Shown one piece after another: positions 33,568-42,376 of a stretch of DNA of 64,000 bases. The position numbers and the translations under genes are program-made. The stretch lies in NCBI GenBank assembly GCA_011525915.1, contig WYBM01000071.1, positions 1 to 64,000 on the forward strand, written 5' to 3'. A model generated the notes under the pieces. It was not told the DNA's origin. It was given only the letters and a program-made list of their open reading frames with translations, and searched no databases. Numbering within the stretch: the stretch's first letter is position 1; each line of letters opens with the position of its first letter. This stretch comes from Ardenticatenaceae bacterium. GTDB taxonomy: Bacteria > Chloroflexota > Anaerolineae > Promineifilales > Promineifilaceae.

Positions 33568-34404
33568 CTAAGGAAAAACCTGATCATAAATAGCCTGGGC
33601 AATGCGGCCGATGAGCAAAACACCGGCCGCATCAATGCTCCAGGTTTCGGGGGTGGGGTCTTCATCTGTCATCACGGTGAGGGAAAAGCCACGGGCTGCT
33701 TCACCGGCACCGCGCCAGATGACGGCCGTTTGGGCCCGGCACCCTTTTAAGGAGCCTGTTTTGCCCGCCAACTGCAGTTTTTCGCTGTCCGGCGTAGGGT
33801 CGCCATACGGTTCAAAAGGCAGGTAACGGCCGACCCGGTCAGACCCTACTTTGTTCATCATGCGCAGCATTTCCGTGCAGGTGGCCGGGGTTAGAATTTG
33901 GCGGCGGAAGACGGCCGTCATCAACCGGTTTAAGCCTGCCGGGGTGGCTGTGCCCAGGTGTTTAATATCTTGGGCTAACTCGGTAAAATCGATCTTACGG
34001 TGTAACTGCACATCTGGGTACTCATGGGCTTGCAGCCAGGCCTGCACGTTTTGGAGGCCGACATGGTCAATGAGTACGTTGGTAGCCAGGTTGTCGCTGA
34101 CGTTCATCATCAGGAAGGCCCAATCGCGGATGGGCATGACCAGGCCGGGTGTGAGGTATTGCAAAAGGCCGCTGCCGCCGATCTGGTCGGCGCGGCGCAG
34201 CATGAGTGGGGCGTCTAAAGAGTACAGACCGTCTTCAACCTGCTGCATGAGCGTCACCAACACGGGCAGCTTGATGGTGCTGGCGGTGGGGAACGTTTCG
34301 TTGGCATGGTATAGAAGCTGCTCGTCGGTTTGCAGGTTTAGGGCGGCCAGGCCGACACGGCCGTGAAACCCGGCCAAGATATCTTCGATCATTTTTATGT
34401 TCAT
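33568..34404 (-). CDS. Class A beta-lactamase-fold serine hydrolase
   Basis: 278 residues with STIK (Ser42, Lys45), SDN (103-105) and KTG (215-217), the three penicillin-binding motifs. No signal peptide is visible and the omega loop lacks a clear ExxLN, so effective beta-lactam hydrolysis is doubtful. It may be a cytoplasmic PF13354-type esterase or transpeptidase relative. The start could be 34404 or the ATG at 34392. It lies 36 bp downstream of the tRNA nucleotidyltransferase gene, probably in one transcript. Confidence 0.82.
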   Translation of the reverse strand: MNIKMIEDILAGFHGRVGLAALNLQTDEQLLYHANETFPTASTIKLPVLVTLMQQVEDGLYSLDAPLMLRRADQIGGSGLLQYLTPGLVMPIRDWAFLMMNVSDNLATNVLIDHVGLQNVQAWLQAHEYPDVQLHRKIDFTELAQDIKHLGTATPAGLNRLMTAVFRRQILTPATCTEMLRMMNKVGSDRVGRYLPFEPYGDPTPDSEKLQLAGKTGSLKGCRAQTAVIWRGAGEAARGFSLTVMTDEDPTPETWSIDAAGVLLIGRIAQAIYDQVFP

Positions 34405-34440
34405 GCCCGTTATTATAGCTCAGGCTGTTCTTGCAGGAGA

Positions 34441-37089
34441 TCATTTGGGTGGGCGAAGGTCACGGTGGGTAAGCATCTGCTTCACCAAGGTGTGTTCCCC
34501 CACTTCGTCGGCCACTTCGCCATCCAGGCGGGCAGCCAGCAGCCGGTCCAGAATGGTGGCATAAAAGGGGCCAGGCTTCAGGCCCAGGGCGCGCAAGTCA
34601 TTGCCAGTGATAGCCGTTTTTACATAGCGCCATTCCCGGTAATACTGTTCCACCAGCGTGATCAGATGCGGGTTTTGCAGTAGGGTTCTGACGACCAATA
34701 AGACACGAGGCCGATACGGCCGTAAGCCCTTTTCTACCTGGCTGGGCGCTGCCTCTAGCGGTAAGGTGTGCATCACCGTTAGCATCTGGCGGCACGCCTG
34801 CACGTCAGCGCGAGTGGCTTTGCGCACCCGCAGCCGCTCCATCGCCTCTGATTGCACCTCTTCCGGCAAAGGGGCCATCCACACGGCAAAGTATAAAAAC
34901 GCCGGTGTCTCATCTTCCTGGGCAGGCTGCCAGATGGGGTCTTGCAGCAGCCGTCGTAATCTGGCAAAGGCCGCTGCCGTCTCCGTTGACCACGTCAGCG
35001 CCGGATAAATATGGCTTAATACCTTCAGTTCTGCCAGCCGGGCCATCACCGGATCCGGCTCCACTTCGCGGAAGGTCAGTTCAAATTCGTGGCGGATGCG
35101 TGAGCCGGAAACCCGGTCTAGTAAGGGTAAGGCGCTGGTTATCAGCTCGGCCGTACGTGTTTCGATATGAAAACCAAGCCGTTGTTCCAGACGGATGGCG
35201 CGTAAAATGCGGGTGGGGTCATCGACAAAACTCAGGCTGTGAAGCACCCGAATCAGCCCTTGTTCTAGATCACGCTGGCCGCCATAAAAGTCAAGCAGTT
35301 GGCCCAAAAAGGCGCCATCAAGCCGGATAGCCAGGGTGTTAATGGTGAAGTCGCGCCGGTGCAGGTCTAGCTTGATGGAGCCGTGTGTCACTTCAGGCAA
35401 AGCCGAAGGCTGGGTATAAAACTCAGTACGGGCCGTGACAAAATCTATGGTGGAGGGTACAAGGTGCTCAGGTGGAGGGTTTGTGGCCAGGATGGCTTGC
35501 CACACGGCCGTGTCCAGCGTCCATTTGGCGGTCCCAAAGCGTGTATGGGTGTGAATGTGGCCACCACAACGTTGTTTAAGCTGCTGTGCCAGTTTAATGG
35601 CGTCACCCTCTACCACCATGTCCAGGTCCGTGGGCGGCTGGCCTAACAACAAATCCCGCACAATGCCGCCGACGAAATAAAGAGGCAGGTTCACTTCGGC
35701 GGCCACGTCACTAATGACACACACCATCTGCCACAGCGTAGGGGGCAGCTTTTCGGCCAGCAACTGGCGCATATCTGATTCGGTAGGGCGCGACGTCGTT
35801 TTAAATAAATAGTTAAGCAGATCCGTGCGGGTGACCACCCCAATGGGGCCATTGGGGGCGGCGTGATCGCCATCGGCCAGCACTGGAATTTGCCCCCAGC
35901 CTTCGGTGAGCATCAACTGTTGCAAATGATCTACGGAGTCTGACGGCCGTACGGTTACTGACCCGGTTTTCATCACCCGGCTCACCGGCAGCTGCGCCAG
36001 GCCGTGGCTCATGGCCCGATCAATGGCTCGGCGGGTGACCAACCCTATAATCTGCCCGGTTTCTGGGGTTACCACCGGGTAACCTTCATAGCCAAAGCGC
36101 TGCATCAGGCTGGCCGCTTCGGCCACCGTGACTGTGGGTTTCACCGTTTGTACACCATAAGACATCAATTCAGACACTCTGGCAATAGGCCGGACGGCCT
36201 GCGGCAGATGCTGGATAACTTCCTGGACTACATCTGCCAATGGCCTATCAATCACCCGAGCAGCGGCGGCCCGGCTGTGGCCGCCACCGCCCAAGGCTTT
36301 GGCAATGACAGACACGTCCACTTTGTCGCTGGTACTGCGGGCCACCAACTGCACGTCTTTGTGCATCTGTACCAGCATAAACAGCCCGGCCGGGGTCAAT
36401 GTCTCGCGCAGGCGGTGGGCAATCGAAGAGACTTCCTCAGTAAACTCATCCGGGGCCGATACGGCCGTGACTACAATAGATTGGCCGCGTAACTCATGCC
36501 AGGTGGCGGCCGTATGCAGCTGATCATAGAGGGCATGTTGGGTTTCGGTGAGCGGCATGTTTAAGAAGCCGCGGGCTACGTGCAGCATAGCCCCATGATC
36601 CAGCAGCCAGGCGGCGGCTGACAAGTCACGTGGCGTGGTGGTGTCATATGTCAGTGAGCCTGTATCTTCGTAAATGCCCAACAGCAGCAGTGTGGCTTCT
36701 TCGGCTGCCAGTGCCAGCCCACAAGCCTGTAATGCTTCTACCAGCAGCGTGGTGGTGGCGCCCACGGCCTCTACCTGGTATGTCCAGCGTTCGTGGCGCT
36801 GGTGGCCGGTATGGTGGTCGATCACCTGGACAGACGGCCGTTTCACCACTCCCCGCACCGAGTTTAATGCCTGGGTGTCTACCAGTAGAATTTCATCTAC
36901 TTTACGCCGCTGCCAGTCAGACGGCCGTATAAATGGAAAGGCATCCCAATAGAGCGTTAGAAACTGGTCTGCATTCCGGTTGATGCGCCGCGGCAGCAGC
37001 GGCAGGGCATCTGGGTACAGTTTGTGTGCCGCCAGCTGTGAAGCAATAGCGTCAAAATCAGCATTTTCATGAGTTAAGATTAACCGCAT
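34441..37089 (-). CDS. DHH-CBS-poly(A) polymerase multidomain tRNA nucleotidyltransferase
   Basis: 882 residues. In order: a DHH domain (HENADFDAIASQ, VDTQAL, VIDHHTG), DHHA1 (GGGGHSRAAAARV), two CBS domains (~310-430), and a class II nucleotidyltransferase head (YFVGGIVRDLLLGQPPTDLD with the Asp pair) plus neck (DPTRILRAIRLEQRLGF). The layout matches bacterial A-adding or CCA-adding enzymes that mature tRNA 3' ends. The DHH part may degrade nanoRNA or sense a nucleotide. tRNA-Glu here lacks an encoded CCA, consistent with need for such an enzyme. Confidence 0.9.
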   Translation of the reverse strand: MRLILTHENADFDAIASQLAAHKLYPDALPLLPRRINRNADQFLTLYWDAFPFIRPSDWQRRKVDEILLVDTQALNSVRGVVKRPSVQVIDHHTGHQRHERWTYQVEAVGATTTLLVEALQACGLALAAEEATLLLLGIYEDTGSLTYDTTTPRDLSAAAWLLDHGAMLHVARGFLNMPLTETQHALYDQLHTAATWHELRGQSIVVTAVSAPDEFTEEVSSIAHRLRETLTPAGLFMLVQMHKDVQLVARSTSDKVDVSVIAKALGGGGHSRAAAARVIDRPLADVVQEVIQHLPQAVRPIARVSELMSYGVQTVKPTVTVAEAASLMQRFGYEGYPVVTPETGQIIGLVTRRAIDRAMSHGLAQLPVSRVMKTGSVTVRPSDSVDHLQQLMLTEGWGQIPVLADGDHAAPNGPIGVVTRTDLLNYLFKTTSRPTESDMRQLLAEKLPPTLWQMVCVISDVAAEVNLPLYFVGGIVRDLLLGQPPTDLDMVVEGDAIKLAQQLKQRCGGHIHTHTRFGTAKWTLDTAVWQAILATNPPPEHLVPSTIDFVTARTEFYTQPSALPEVTHGSIKLDLHRRDFTINTLAIRLDGAFLGQLLDFYGGQRDLEQGLIRVLHSLSFVDDPTRILRAIRLEQRLGFHIETRTAELITSALPLLDRVSGSRIRHEFELTFREVEPDPVMARLAELKVLSHIYPALTWSTETAAAFARLRRLLQDPIWQPAQEDETPAFLYFAVWMAPLPEEVQSEAMERLRVRKATRADVQACRQMLTVMHTLPLEAAPSQVEKGLRPYRPRVLLVVRTLLQNPHLITLVEQYYREWRYVKTAITGNDLRALGLKPGPFYATILDRLLAARLDGEVADEVGEHTLVKQMLTHRDLRPPK

Positions 37090-37188
37090 GTCTTCATTAT
37101 ACCAGGGATATAAAGGGGCAAGGTTTTGAAAATTTGGCAGCCTTGTCTAACATGTGACATCTAGTGCCACAAATCGGCAAGTTCCCGC

Positions 37189-37235
37189 TTGACTTCGTAG
37201 AACACGTGTGCTATTTTTGCTTAGAACAAATGTTC
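37189..37235 (+). promoter_or_regulatory. Promoter with downstream SOS (LexA-type) operator
   Basis: -35 TTGACT (37189-37194), 17-nt spacer, -10 TATTTT (37212-37217), then the perfect palindrome GAACAAATGTTC (37224-37235) over the expected transcription start. The core equals the operator at 13464-13475. It drives the membrane protein at 37363. Confidence 0.7.
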
Positions 37236-37250
37236 CGCACACTTTCCTTA

Positions 37251-37284
37251 TGAGGATAGCTGGAGGCGCCCCCAGTTATCCTCA
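37251..37284 (+). other. Leader hairpin in the SOS-promoter transcript
   Basis: TGAGGATAGCTGG (37251-37263) pairs with CCAGTTATCCTCA (37272-37284), one G-U in 13 pairs, 8-nt loop. It lies in the 5' untranslated leader; no T-run follows, so it may influence stability or translation rather than terminate. Confidence 0.5.
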
Positions 37285-37362
37285 CCAACTTCACATTATA
37301 AGGATTATCGGTTAGAGCCTCACTGTGCAGAGGGGCTAAGGATAAAGAAGAGAGGATTAGCC

Positions 37363-38220
37363 ATGAAAAATAGTCAATATGTTCAGTCAAGAAATGCGGT
37401 GGGCAGCCGCCTCACTGACTTGGGGTCCACCATCCCTAAAAAGTTCCTGGTTGGCGCTGTCCTGCTGGTGGCTCTGATAGCCTTTGAAATTTTTAACTTC
37501 GATACCAGCCAATATGCGCTGCGTAATTTGCTAGGAGAGATCCGTTTCCTTGGCTTGCAATGGGCCACTATCCTGGCAATAGCCTTTTGTGCCATTGATT
37601 TTGCCGGGTTGATTCGCATCTTTACCCCGGAGCGTGGCCGCGATGAGCCCAAAGAAGTATGGTATCTTACCGGCGCATGGCTGCTGGGAGCAACCATGAA
37701 TGCCATTCTGACCTGGTGGGCCATATCACTGGCCTTGCTGAACCATAACTTTGGCAACGAAGTTCTCAGCCGTGAACAACTATTATTGTATGTGCCTATC
37801 TTTGTGGCTGTGTTGGTCTGGTTGACACGCATTTTATTCATTGGTGCCTTCTCTGTAGCTGGTGAGCATATCTTTGAAATGCATACCATGGGAAATGCCA
37901 TGCGCAGCCAGCCGCAACCAGGGGCACCCAAAGCAGCTTCACCTCCTGCGGTCAATGCCACCCGTACCCGCAGACCGGCACCTGTACCCCAGCGTGCCCG
38001 CGTGGCCCGGCCCGCGCCCAAACCTGCGCCAGCGACGTCAAATTTTGTTGAAGAACTTCAATATGAACCTATTATGGCCCAGCCAACACAAACAACACCC
38101 CCTGTGGCAAAACCACAGACCCAGCCTTCGTCACGTGTTCGGCAGCGGCCGCCCCGCCCCAATGTAATGCGTCGGCCGGCCATCAATGGTGTTCAGGCCC
38201 GCCCGCGCAACCGGCATTAA
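37363..38220 (+). CDS. Membrane protein with Pro/Arg-rich cytoplasmic tail, putative SOS gene
   Basis: 285 residues with about four TM helices in the first 170 residues (FLVGAVLLVALIAFEIF, WATILAIAFCAIDFAGLI, WLLGATMNAILTWWAISLAL, LLYVPIFVAVLVWLTRILF). A disordered tail of ~115 residues rich in Pro, Arg, Ala and Gln follows. No known family. AGAGAGG precedes the ATG. A consensus promoter with a LexA-type box lies ~130 bp upstream and a terminator just downstream, so it is a single-gene unit. A role in envelope or division control during DNA damage is only a guess. Confidence 0.75.
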   Translation: MKNSQYVQSRNAVGSRLTDLGSTIPKKFLVGAVLLVALIAFEIFNFDTSQYALRNLLGEIRFLGLQWATILAIAFCAIDFAGLIRIFTPERGRDEPKEVWYLTGAWLLGATMNAILTWWAISLALLNHNFGNEVLSREQLLLYVPIFVAVLVWLTRILFIGAFSVAGEHIFEMHTMGNAMRSQPQPGAPKAASPPAVNATRTRRPAPVPQRARVARPAPKPAPATSNFVEELQYEPIMAQPTQTTPPVAKPQTQPSSRVRQRPPRPNVMRRPAINGVQARPRNRH

Positions 38221-38235
38221 TGACAGAGTCAGTCA

Positions 38236-38280
38236 TGCCTTCCCCGATTTATAGAACAATATCCGGGGAAGGCACTTTTT
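38236..38280 (+). terminator. Rho-independent terminator
   Basis: Perfect 11-bp stem TGCCTTCCCCG (38236-38246) / CGGGGAAGGCA (38264-38274) followed by CTTTTT. It ends the membrane-protein transcript 10 bp before the next ATG. Confidence 0.88.
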
Positions 38281-38289
38281 GAGGCAGCC

Positions 38290-39081
38290 ATGACGGTTTA
38301 CCAGAAACAATTTGCAACTGTTTGGCAAGTCACAACGCCGCTTGATCTTGAAGAGGAAGATGATGCGGCGTATCTCTATGCTGAAGATGATCATATCATG
38401 CCCGGCGGTTATACTTCACCTGATATGAATTCTGTACAGCAGCGTATGGTCGTTATCCTGGTGTTTGTATTTGTGGGGGCGCTGTTGTTTGCCGGGCTGG
38501 CAATACCGCGTATCAAGGGGAATGTAGCCGTGAGTCACGGCCGTGCCGCCAACACCGGAAATGCCACCAGCATCCAGAGCATCGCCAGTGGCATTTCCCC
38601 CCTCTTTACGCCAGAAGTGCAATATTGGACGCCGCAGATTCTGGCCTGGGCCCAGCAGTATGGCCTGGATCCGAATATGGTGGCCACAGTGATGCAGATT
38701 GAATCATGTGGTGACCCTTCCGCCCTCTCTATAGCTGGGGCCCAGGGGTTATTCCAGGTAATGCCTTTCCACTTCCAACCAGGAGAGGATGCCTTTGACC
38801 CTGATACCAATGCCCGGCGAGGCATGTCGTTTCTAGCCGATTTATTGGTGCAGTTTGGCGAGCCTGGGTTGGCCTTTGCTGGTTATAACGGGGGTCCAGG
38901 TAATGCGGTGAAAAACTGGGATCATTGGCCGAATGAGACGCAGCGTTATTACCGATGGGCAAAAGGGATATACGAGGATGCTGCTGCCGGGCACTCTGAA
39001 AGCCAGACATTAAATGAATGGTTGGCGGCTGGCGGGGCTGGCGGTTGTGCCCGCGCCGCCACTCGTTTAGGGTTGGAATAG
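38290..39081 (+). CDS. Membrane-anchored lytic transglycosylase (SLT domain)
   Basis: 263 residues: a cytoplasmic acidic N-terminus, a TM helix (VILVFVFVGALLFAGLAI, ~residues 53-70) and an SLT/goose-lysozyme domain. The domain has catalytic Glu in MQIESCGDPSA, then AGAQGLFQVMPFHF and FAGYNGGPGN. It would cleave peptidoglycan to anhydromuropeptides outside the membrane. The ATG lies 10 bp after a terminator and has only GAGG as ribosome-binding site, so its own promoter is unclear. Confidence 0.88.
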   Translation: MTVYQKQFATVWQVTTPLDLEEEDDAAYLYAEDDHIMPGGYTSPDMNSVQQRMVVILVFVFVGALLFAGLAIPRIKGNVAVSHGRAANTGNATSIQSIASGISPLFTPEVQYWTPQILAWAQQYGLDPNMVATVMQIESCGDPSALSIAGAQGLFQVMPFHFQPGEDAFDPDTNARRGMSFLADLLVQFGEPGLAFAGYNGGPGNAVKNWDHWPNETQRYYRWAKGIYEDAAAGHSESQTLNEWLAAGGAGGCARAATRLGLE

Positions 39082-39104
39082 CTGTGTGGCCTTAAGCTGA
39101 TCTG

Positions 39105-39141
39105 AAAACGGCCGTCTTCCACAAGACGGCCGTTTTGTTTT
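39105..39141 (+). terminator. Rho-independent terminator built from ACGGCCGT palindromes
   Basis: AAAACGGCCGTCTT (39105-39118) and AAGACGGCCGTTTT (39123-39136) form a perfect 14-bp stem with a 4-nt loop, followed by GTTTT. Both arms contain the over-represented octamer. Confidence 0.85.
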
Positions 39142-39229
39142 CCCTCCCTGTTTGACGCCCGGCATCCACCAACTTATACTAGCCACCTCATTAACCATTG
39201 AGCATGATGATTCAAAAAGGAGGTTTCCA

Positions 39230-39916
39230 ATGACAGTTTCTATTACCTGGCATGGGCACGCCACATTTTCGTTGGACATTGCCGGCACAAAGATTGTAGT
39301 GGATCCATTTTTTGCGGGTAATAATCCGGCAGCGAAGACGGCCGTGGCTGATGTGGCTGCTGACTATATCCTGCAAACGCACGGTCATGGTGACCATATT
39401 GCTGATACCCTGACACTGGCAAAACGCACCGGGGCACAAGTCATCTGCAATTTTGAGATCATGAATTGGATCAGCAGCCATGGGCATGAAAACTGCCATG
39501 CTATGAACACCGGTGGCGGCTATAACTTCCCCTTCGGCCGTGTCAAAATGACACCGGCCTTACACAGCTCCGGCTTGCCTGACGGCACCTATGGTGGTGA
39601 CCCTGGTGGGTATCTGTTGACGGTGAGCGGCTTGCGCCTCTACATTGCTGGTGACACAGCGCTCTTCTCAGATATGGTGATGATCGGCGCAGACGGCCTG
39701 GACCTGGCCATTTTGCCAATTGGCGATAATTATACGATGGGACCAGATGATTCCCTGCTGGCGTTGGAATACCTGAATCCGAAAGTGGTCGTTCCCTGCC
39801 ATTACAATACCTGGCCAGTGATTGCGGTAGACGCGGAAGATTGGGCCAATCAGGTACGGGCCAATACGTCAACAAAGCCCATCATCCCCGCCATAGACGA
39901 ACCGTTTTCACTCTAG
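39230..39916 (+). CDS. Metallo-beta-lactamase-fold metal-dependent hydrolase (UPF0173)
   Basis: 228 residues from the ATG at 39230, with AAGGAGG 7 nt upstream. Motifs: ITWHGHATF, the metal-binding HGHGDHIAD (HxHxDH), HSSG, AGDTALFSDM and CHYNTWP. This is the UPF0173/YtkL-like group, zinc- or manganese-dependent hydrolases of unknown substrate. Single gene, convergent with the M28 peptidase. Confidence 0.88.
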   Translation: MTVSITWHGHATFSLDIAGTKIVVDPFFAGNNPAAKTAVADVAADYILQTHGHGDHIADTLTLAKRTGAQVICNFEIMNWISSHGHENCHAMNTGGGYNFPFGRVKMTPALHSSGLPDGTYGGDPGGYLLTVSGLRLYIAGDTALFSDMVMIGADGLDLAILPIGDNYTMGPDDSLLALEYLNPKVVVPCHYNTWPVIAVDAEDWANQVRANTSTKPIIPAIDEPFSL

Positions 39917-39930
39917 CAGGCCGGGCGGCC

Positions 39931-41280
39931 TTACGGTTGGGGTGGGCCGATAAGGATTTCCGGGGAAAAGAGGCTGATACGGCCGTTGCGGTTCAGTGCT
40001 GCCATGCTCACCGCATACTGCCCTGTCGGTTCAATATTGGTCAGGGCTACGTTGCCTGACTGTTCTAAATTGACATAGCGAAACTCAGGGTAAACATCAG
40101 ACTCCATGGGCCGGAAAGAGATAGCATAACCGGCGGCTTCCGCGTCTGGCAGCCAGCTTATGATGTATGTGCCCGGCTCGGCCATAGCGGCAATAGTAGG
40201 CGCAGTGGGCCGGGCCGGTGCCCCAGCCATGGTGGCCACAACGGCCACATTAAACTGAGTTACCTGGCTAAGATAGTTATAGTCCAGTTGGTTAGATGTG
40301 TCGCTGCTGTTGTGCTGGCTGTTGGGGTCTTCTTGTGATTCTGTCAGGCGAACGGCCGGTATGCCCGCATGCAAAAAGCTCATGTGATCACCCCAACGCC
40401 CCTCACGGTCTTCAGCATTTAAATGATCTAGTGTAAACTGAGGCAAGTAAAAAGCACGTACAAAGTCCATGTAACGTACCAACTCCCTGGTAGCAGAACC
40501 AGCATCACCAGGCGTGATAGCCCGTAAAGATTGCGCGATGCCTGGCCGCCCGCCCACAATGTCATAATTCAAAACAGCGTTGATCTGCCACCCGGCCAGC
40601 AGCTTGTCGGTGACAAAGTGCTGGCTGCCGTAGCGTCCTTGTTCTTCGGCAGCGAAGGCTACAAAGACGATGGTCTGGTTCCACTCGCGGGCGCTGAGCA
40701 GGCGCGCCGTTTCCAACAAAACAGCGACACCAGAGCCATTGTCATTGGCGCCGGGGGCAAAGCTGGCGCCATCATTGGGGTCAAAGGTGCGCGAATCATA
40801 ATGGGCGGAGAGCACAATCATGCCAGCCTTGGGATTTGTGCCCGGCAGCGTAGCCACAATGTTTTGTTGGTTGGTCGTGATGCCGCCACTGTTGAAGGGG
40901 AATTCATCTACTTCTGCCAGCAGGCGGCTGTTGCCAACACGGATGAACTCATTAAAAATCCAGCGCCGTGCAGCCCCGATGCCCCGCCCTTCTTGGTCTG
41001 TGACACTAAAAGTGTTGCGCGTGTGGAAGTTTTCCAACGTCTGTACGTAGGCCAGTAAATTTTGCTGCGAGACCCCCCGTATCAGGGTTAGAATATCGGC
41101 GTCGGCACCGGCGATAAGCGTGCCTTGGGGGTCAACAATGGTGTTTTCCGGAAGTTCCTGCAGTATTGTAAGGGGTGTAGGGGGTGGGGGGACATTTAAC
41201 TGCTGTGGCCCCTGCAAGAGGGCGCAGGCCAGGCCGGGCAGTAACATAAGCAAAAGAAGGAAGAAGGGTTGGCGGCGCAA
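39931..41280 (-). CDS. M28-family zinc aminopeptidase lipoprotein
   Basis: 449 residues. The signal peptide ends in a lipobox (LLPGLACAL). The M28 domain (~100-345) shows the zinc ligands in order: SAHYDSR, GANDNGSGVA, FAAEEQGRYGS, and DHMSFLHAGIPAVRL. An Fn3-like beta domain (~355-449) follows, common in secreted peptidases. It would trim peptides outside the membrane. Confidence 0.88.
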   Translation of the reverse strand: MRRQPFFLLLLMLLPGLACALLQGPQQLNVPPPPTPLTILQELPENTIVDPQGTLIAGADADILTLIRGVSQQNLLAYVQTLENFHTRNTFSVTDQEGRGIGAARRWIFNEFIRVGNSRLLAEVDEFPFNSGGITTNQQNIVATLPGTNPKAGMIVLSAHYDSRTFDPNDGASFAPGANDNGSGVAVLLETARLLSAREWNQTIVFVAFAAEEQGRYGSQHFVTDKLLAGWQINAVLNYDIVGGRPGIAQSLRAITPGDAGSATRELVRYMDFVRAFYLPQFTLDHLNAEDREGRWGDHMSFLHAGIPAVRLTESQEDPNSQHNSSDTSNQLDYNYLSQVTQFNVAVVATMAGAPARPTAPTIAAMAEPGTYIISWLPDAEAAGYAISFRPMESDVYPEFRYVNLEQSGNVALTNIEPTGQYAVSMAALNRNGRISLFSPEILIGPPQP

Positions 41281-41295
41281 GGGTCTGGTCTTTTA

Positions 41296-41465
41296 AAGCG
41301 TAAAACGTAAAATGCACCCCGTGCACATTTTACGTTTTACACTTAACGCAGTGATTCAAAGGCAGTAGTATCAGTTATCAGTTTCCAGTGTTTAGTTTTC
41401 AGTGTTGGCCTAGCTCTGGAAATAGTCTACCGAAAACTGATGACAGACTTCTGATTACTGACTAC
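41296..41465. repeat. AAAACGTAAAA inverted repeat next to a CAGT/ACTG foldback repeat
   Basis: GTAAAACGTAAAATGCAC (41300-41317) pairs with the arm 41321-41340, a relative of 3758-3790. The second element (about 41355-41465) has arms GCAGTAGTATCAGTTATCAG and CTGATTACTGACTACTGC. Together they fill the gap before the SPFH gene and reach into its stop. Confidence 0.75.
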
Positions 41466-42246
41466 TGCTCTCAGTACCCGACTTCAAAGAGGGGCCCATA
41501 AACTCTTTGATCAAATCGATGGGCAGCGGGAAGACGATGGTCGTGTTGTGTTCTACACCAATTTCCACCAACGTTTGCAGATAGCGCAGGGTCATGGCAC
41601 CTGGTTCACGGCCCATAATTTCGGCCGCTTCAGACAGCTTTTGGGCCGCCTGGAAGTCACCCTCGGCGCTGATGATCTTGGCCCGCCGGTCGCGTTCGGC
41701 TTCTGCCTGGCGAGCCATGGCCCGCACCATGGCCTGGTTCAGCTCGACATCTTTGATTTCCACGATGGATACTTTAATCCCCCAGGGTTCAGTGGATTCA
41801 TCAATGATATGCTGCAACGTTTCATTGATTTGTTCGCGGTCTTGTAACAGTTGGTCCAGGGTAGATTGGCCGATAACGTTGCGCAGGCTGGTTTGGGCTA
41901 TCTGCCAGGTCGCCCGCCGAAAATCTTCTATTTGGATAATGGCTTCTGTAGGGGCTATTACCCGAAAGTAAACGACAGCATTTACCTTGACGGTTACATT
42001 GTCACGTGTGATGGCTTCTTGGGCGGGCACATCCAGGGTTACGGTACGCAAATCAACCTTCACCATCTTATCAATGAACGGGATGAGGAGAAAAAGGCCC
42101 GGCCCTTTAACGCCTAAAATGCGCCCCAGCCGGAAAATAACCCCCCGCTCATATTCAGGCACGATGCGCACGGCCGTAAACAACAACACTGCGCCGCCGA
42201 CCACGATAATACAAAAGAATGGGGAGAGAATACCTAAAGCTTCCAT
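41455..42246 (-). CDS. SPFH/Band-7 protein (slipin)
   Basis: 263 residues; AAGGAGG precedes the ATG. An N-terminal TM helix (FFCIIVVGGAVLLFTAV) leads into the PHB domain (VPEYERGVIFRLGRILGVKGPG, LDVPAQEAITRDNVTV) and a coiled coil (ARQAEAERDRRAKIISAEGD), then LPIDLIKEF at the end. Slipins form membrane microdomain oligomers, usually with an NfeD partner, which is not seen here. Confidence 0.9.
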   Translation of the reverse strand: MEALGILSPFFCIIVVGGAVLLFTAVRIVPEYERGVIFRLGRILGVKGPGLFLLIPFIDKMVKVDLRTVTLDVPAQEAITRDNVTVKVNAVVYFRVIAPTEAIIQIEDFRRATWQIAQTSLRNVIGQSTLDQLLQDREQINETLQHIIDESTEPWGIKVSIVEIKDVELNQAMVRAMARQAEAERDRRAKIISAEGDFQAAQKLSEAAEIMGREPGAMTLRYLQTLVEIGVEHNTTIVFPLPIDLIKEFMGPSLKSGTESSSQ

Positions 42247-42376
42247 GTCGCCTCCTTAAATAAGCTGTGTTCTTAATGCCATCTCAGAATCACAGCCCTC
42301 TATACGATGATGTACGTATGCAGGTGACACCATTGTAGCCCATTCACCGCTGTCTGACAGGGGGAATATAGGCACT

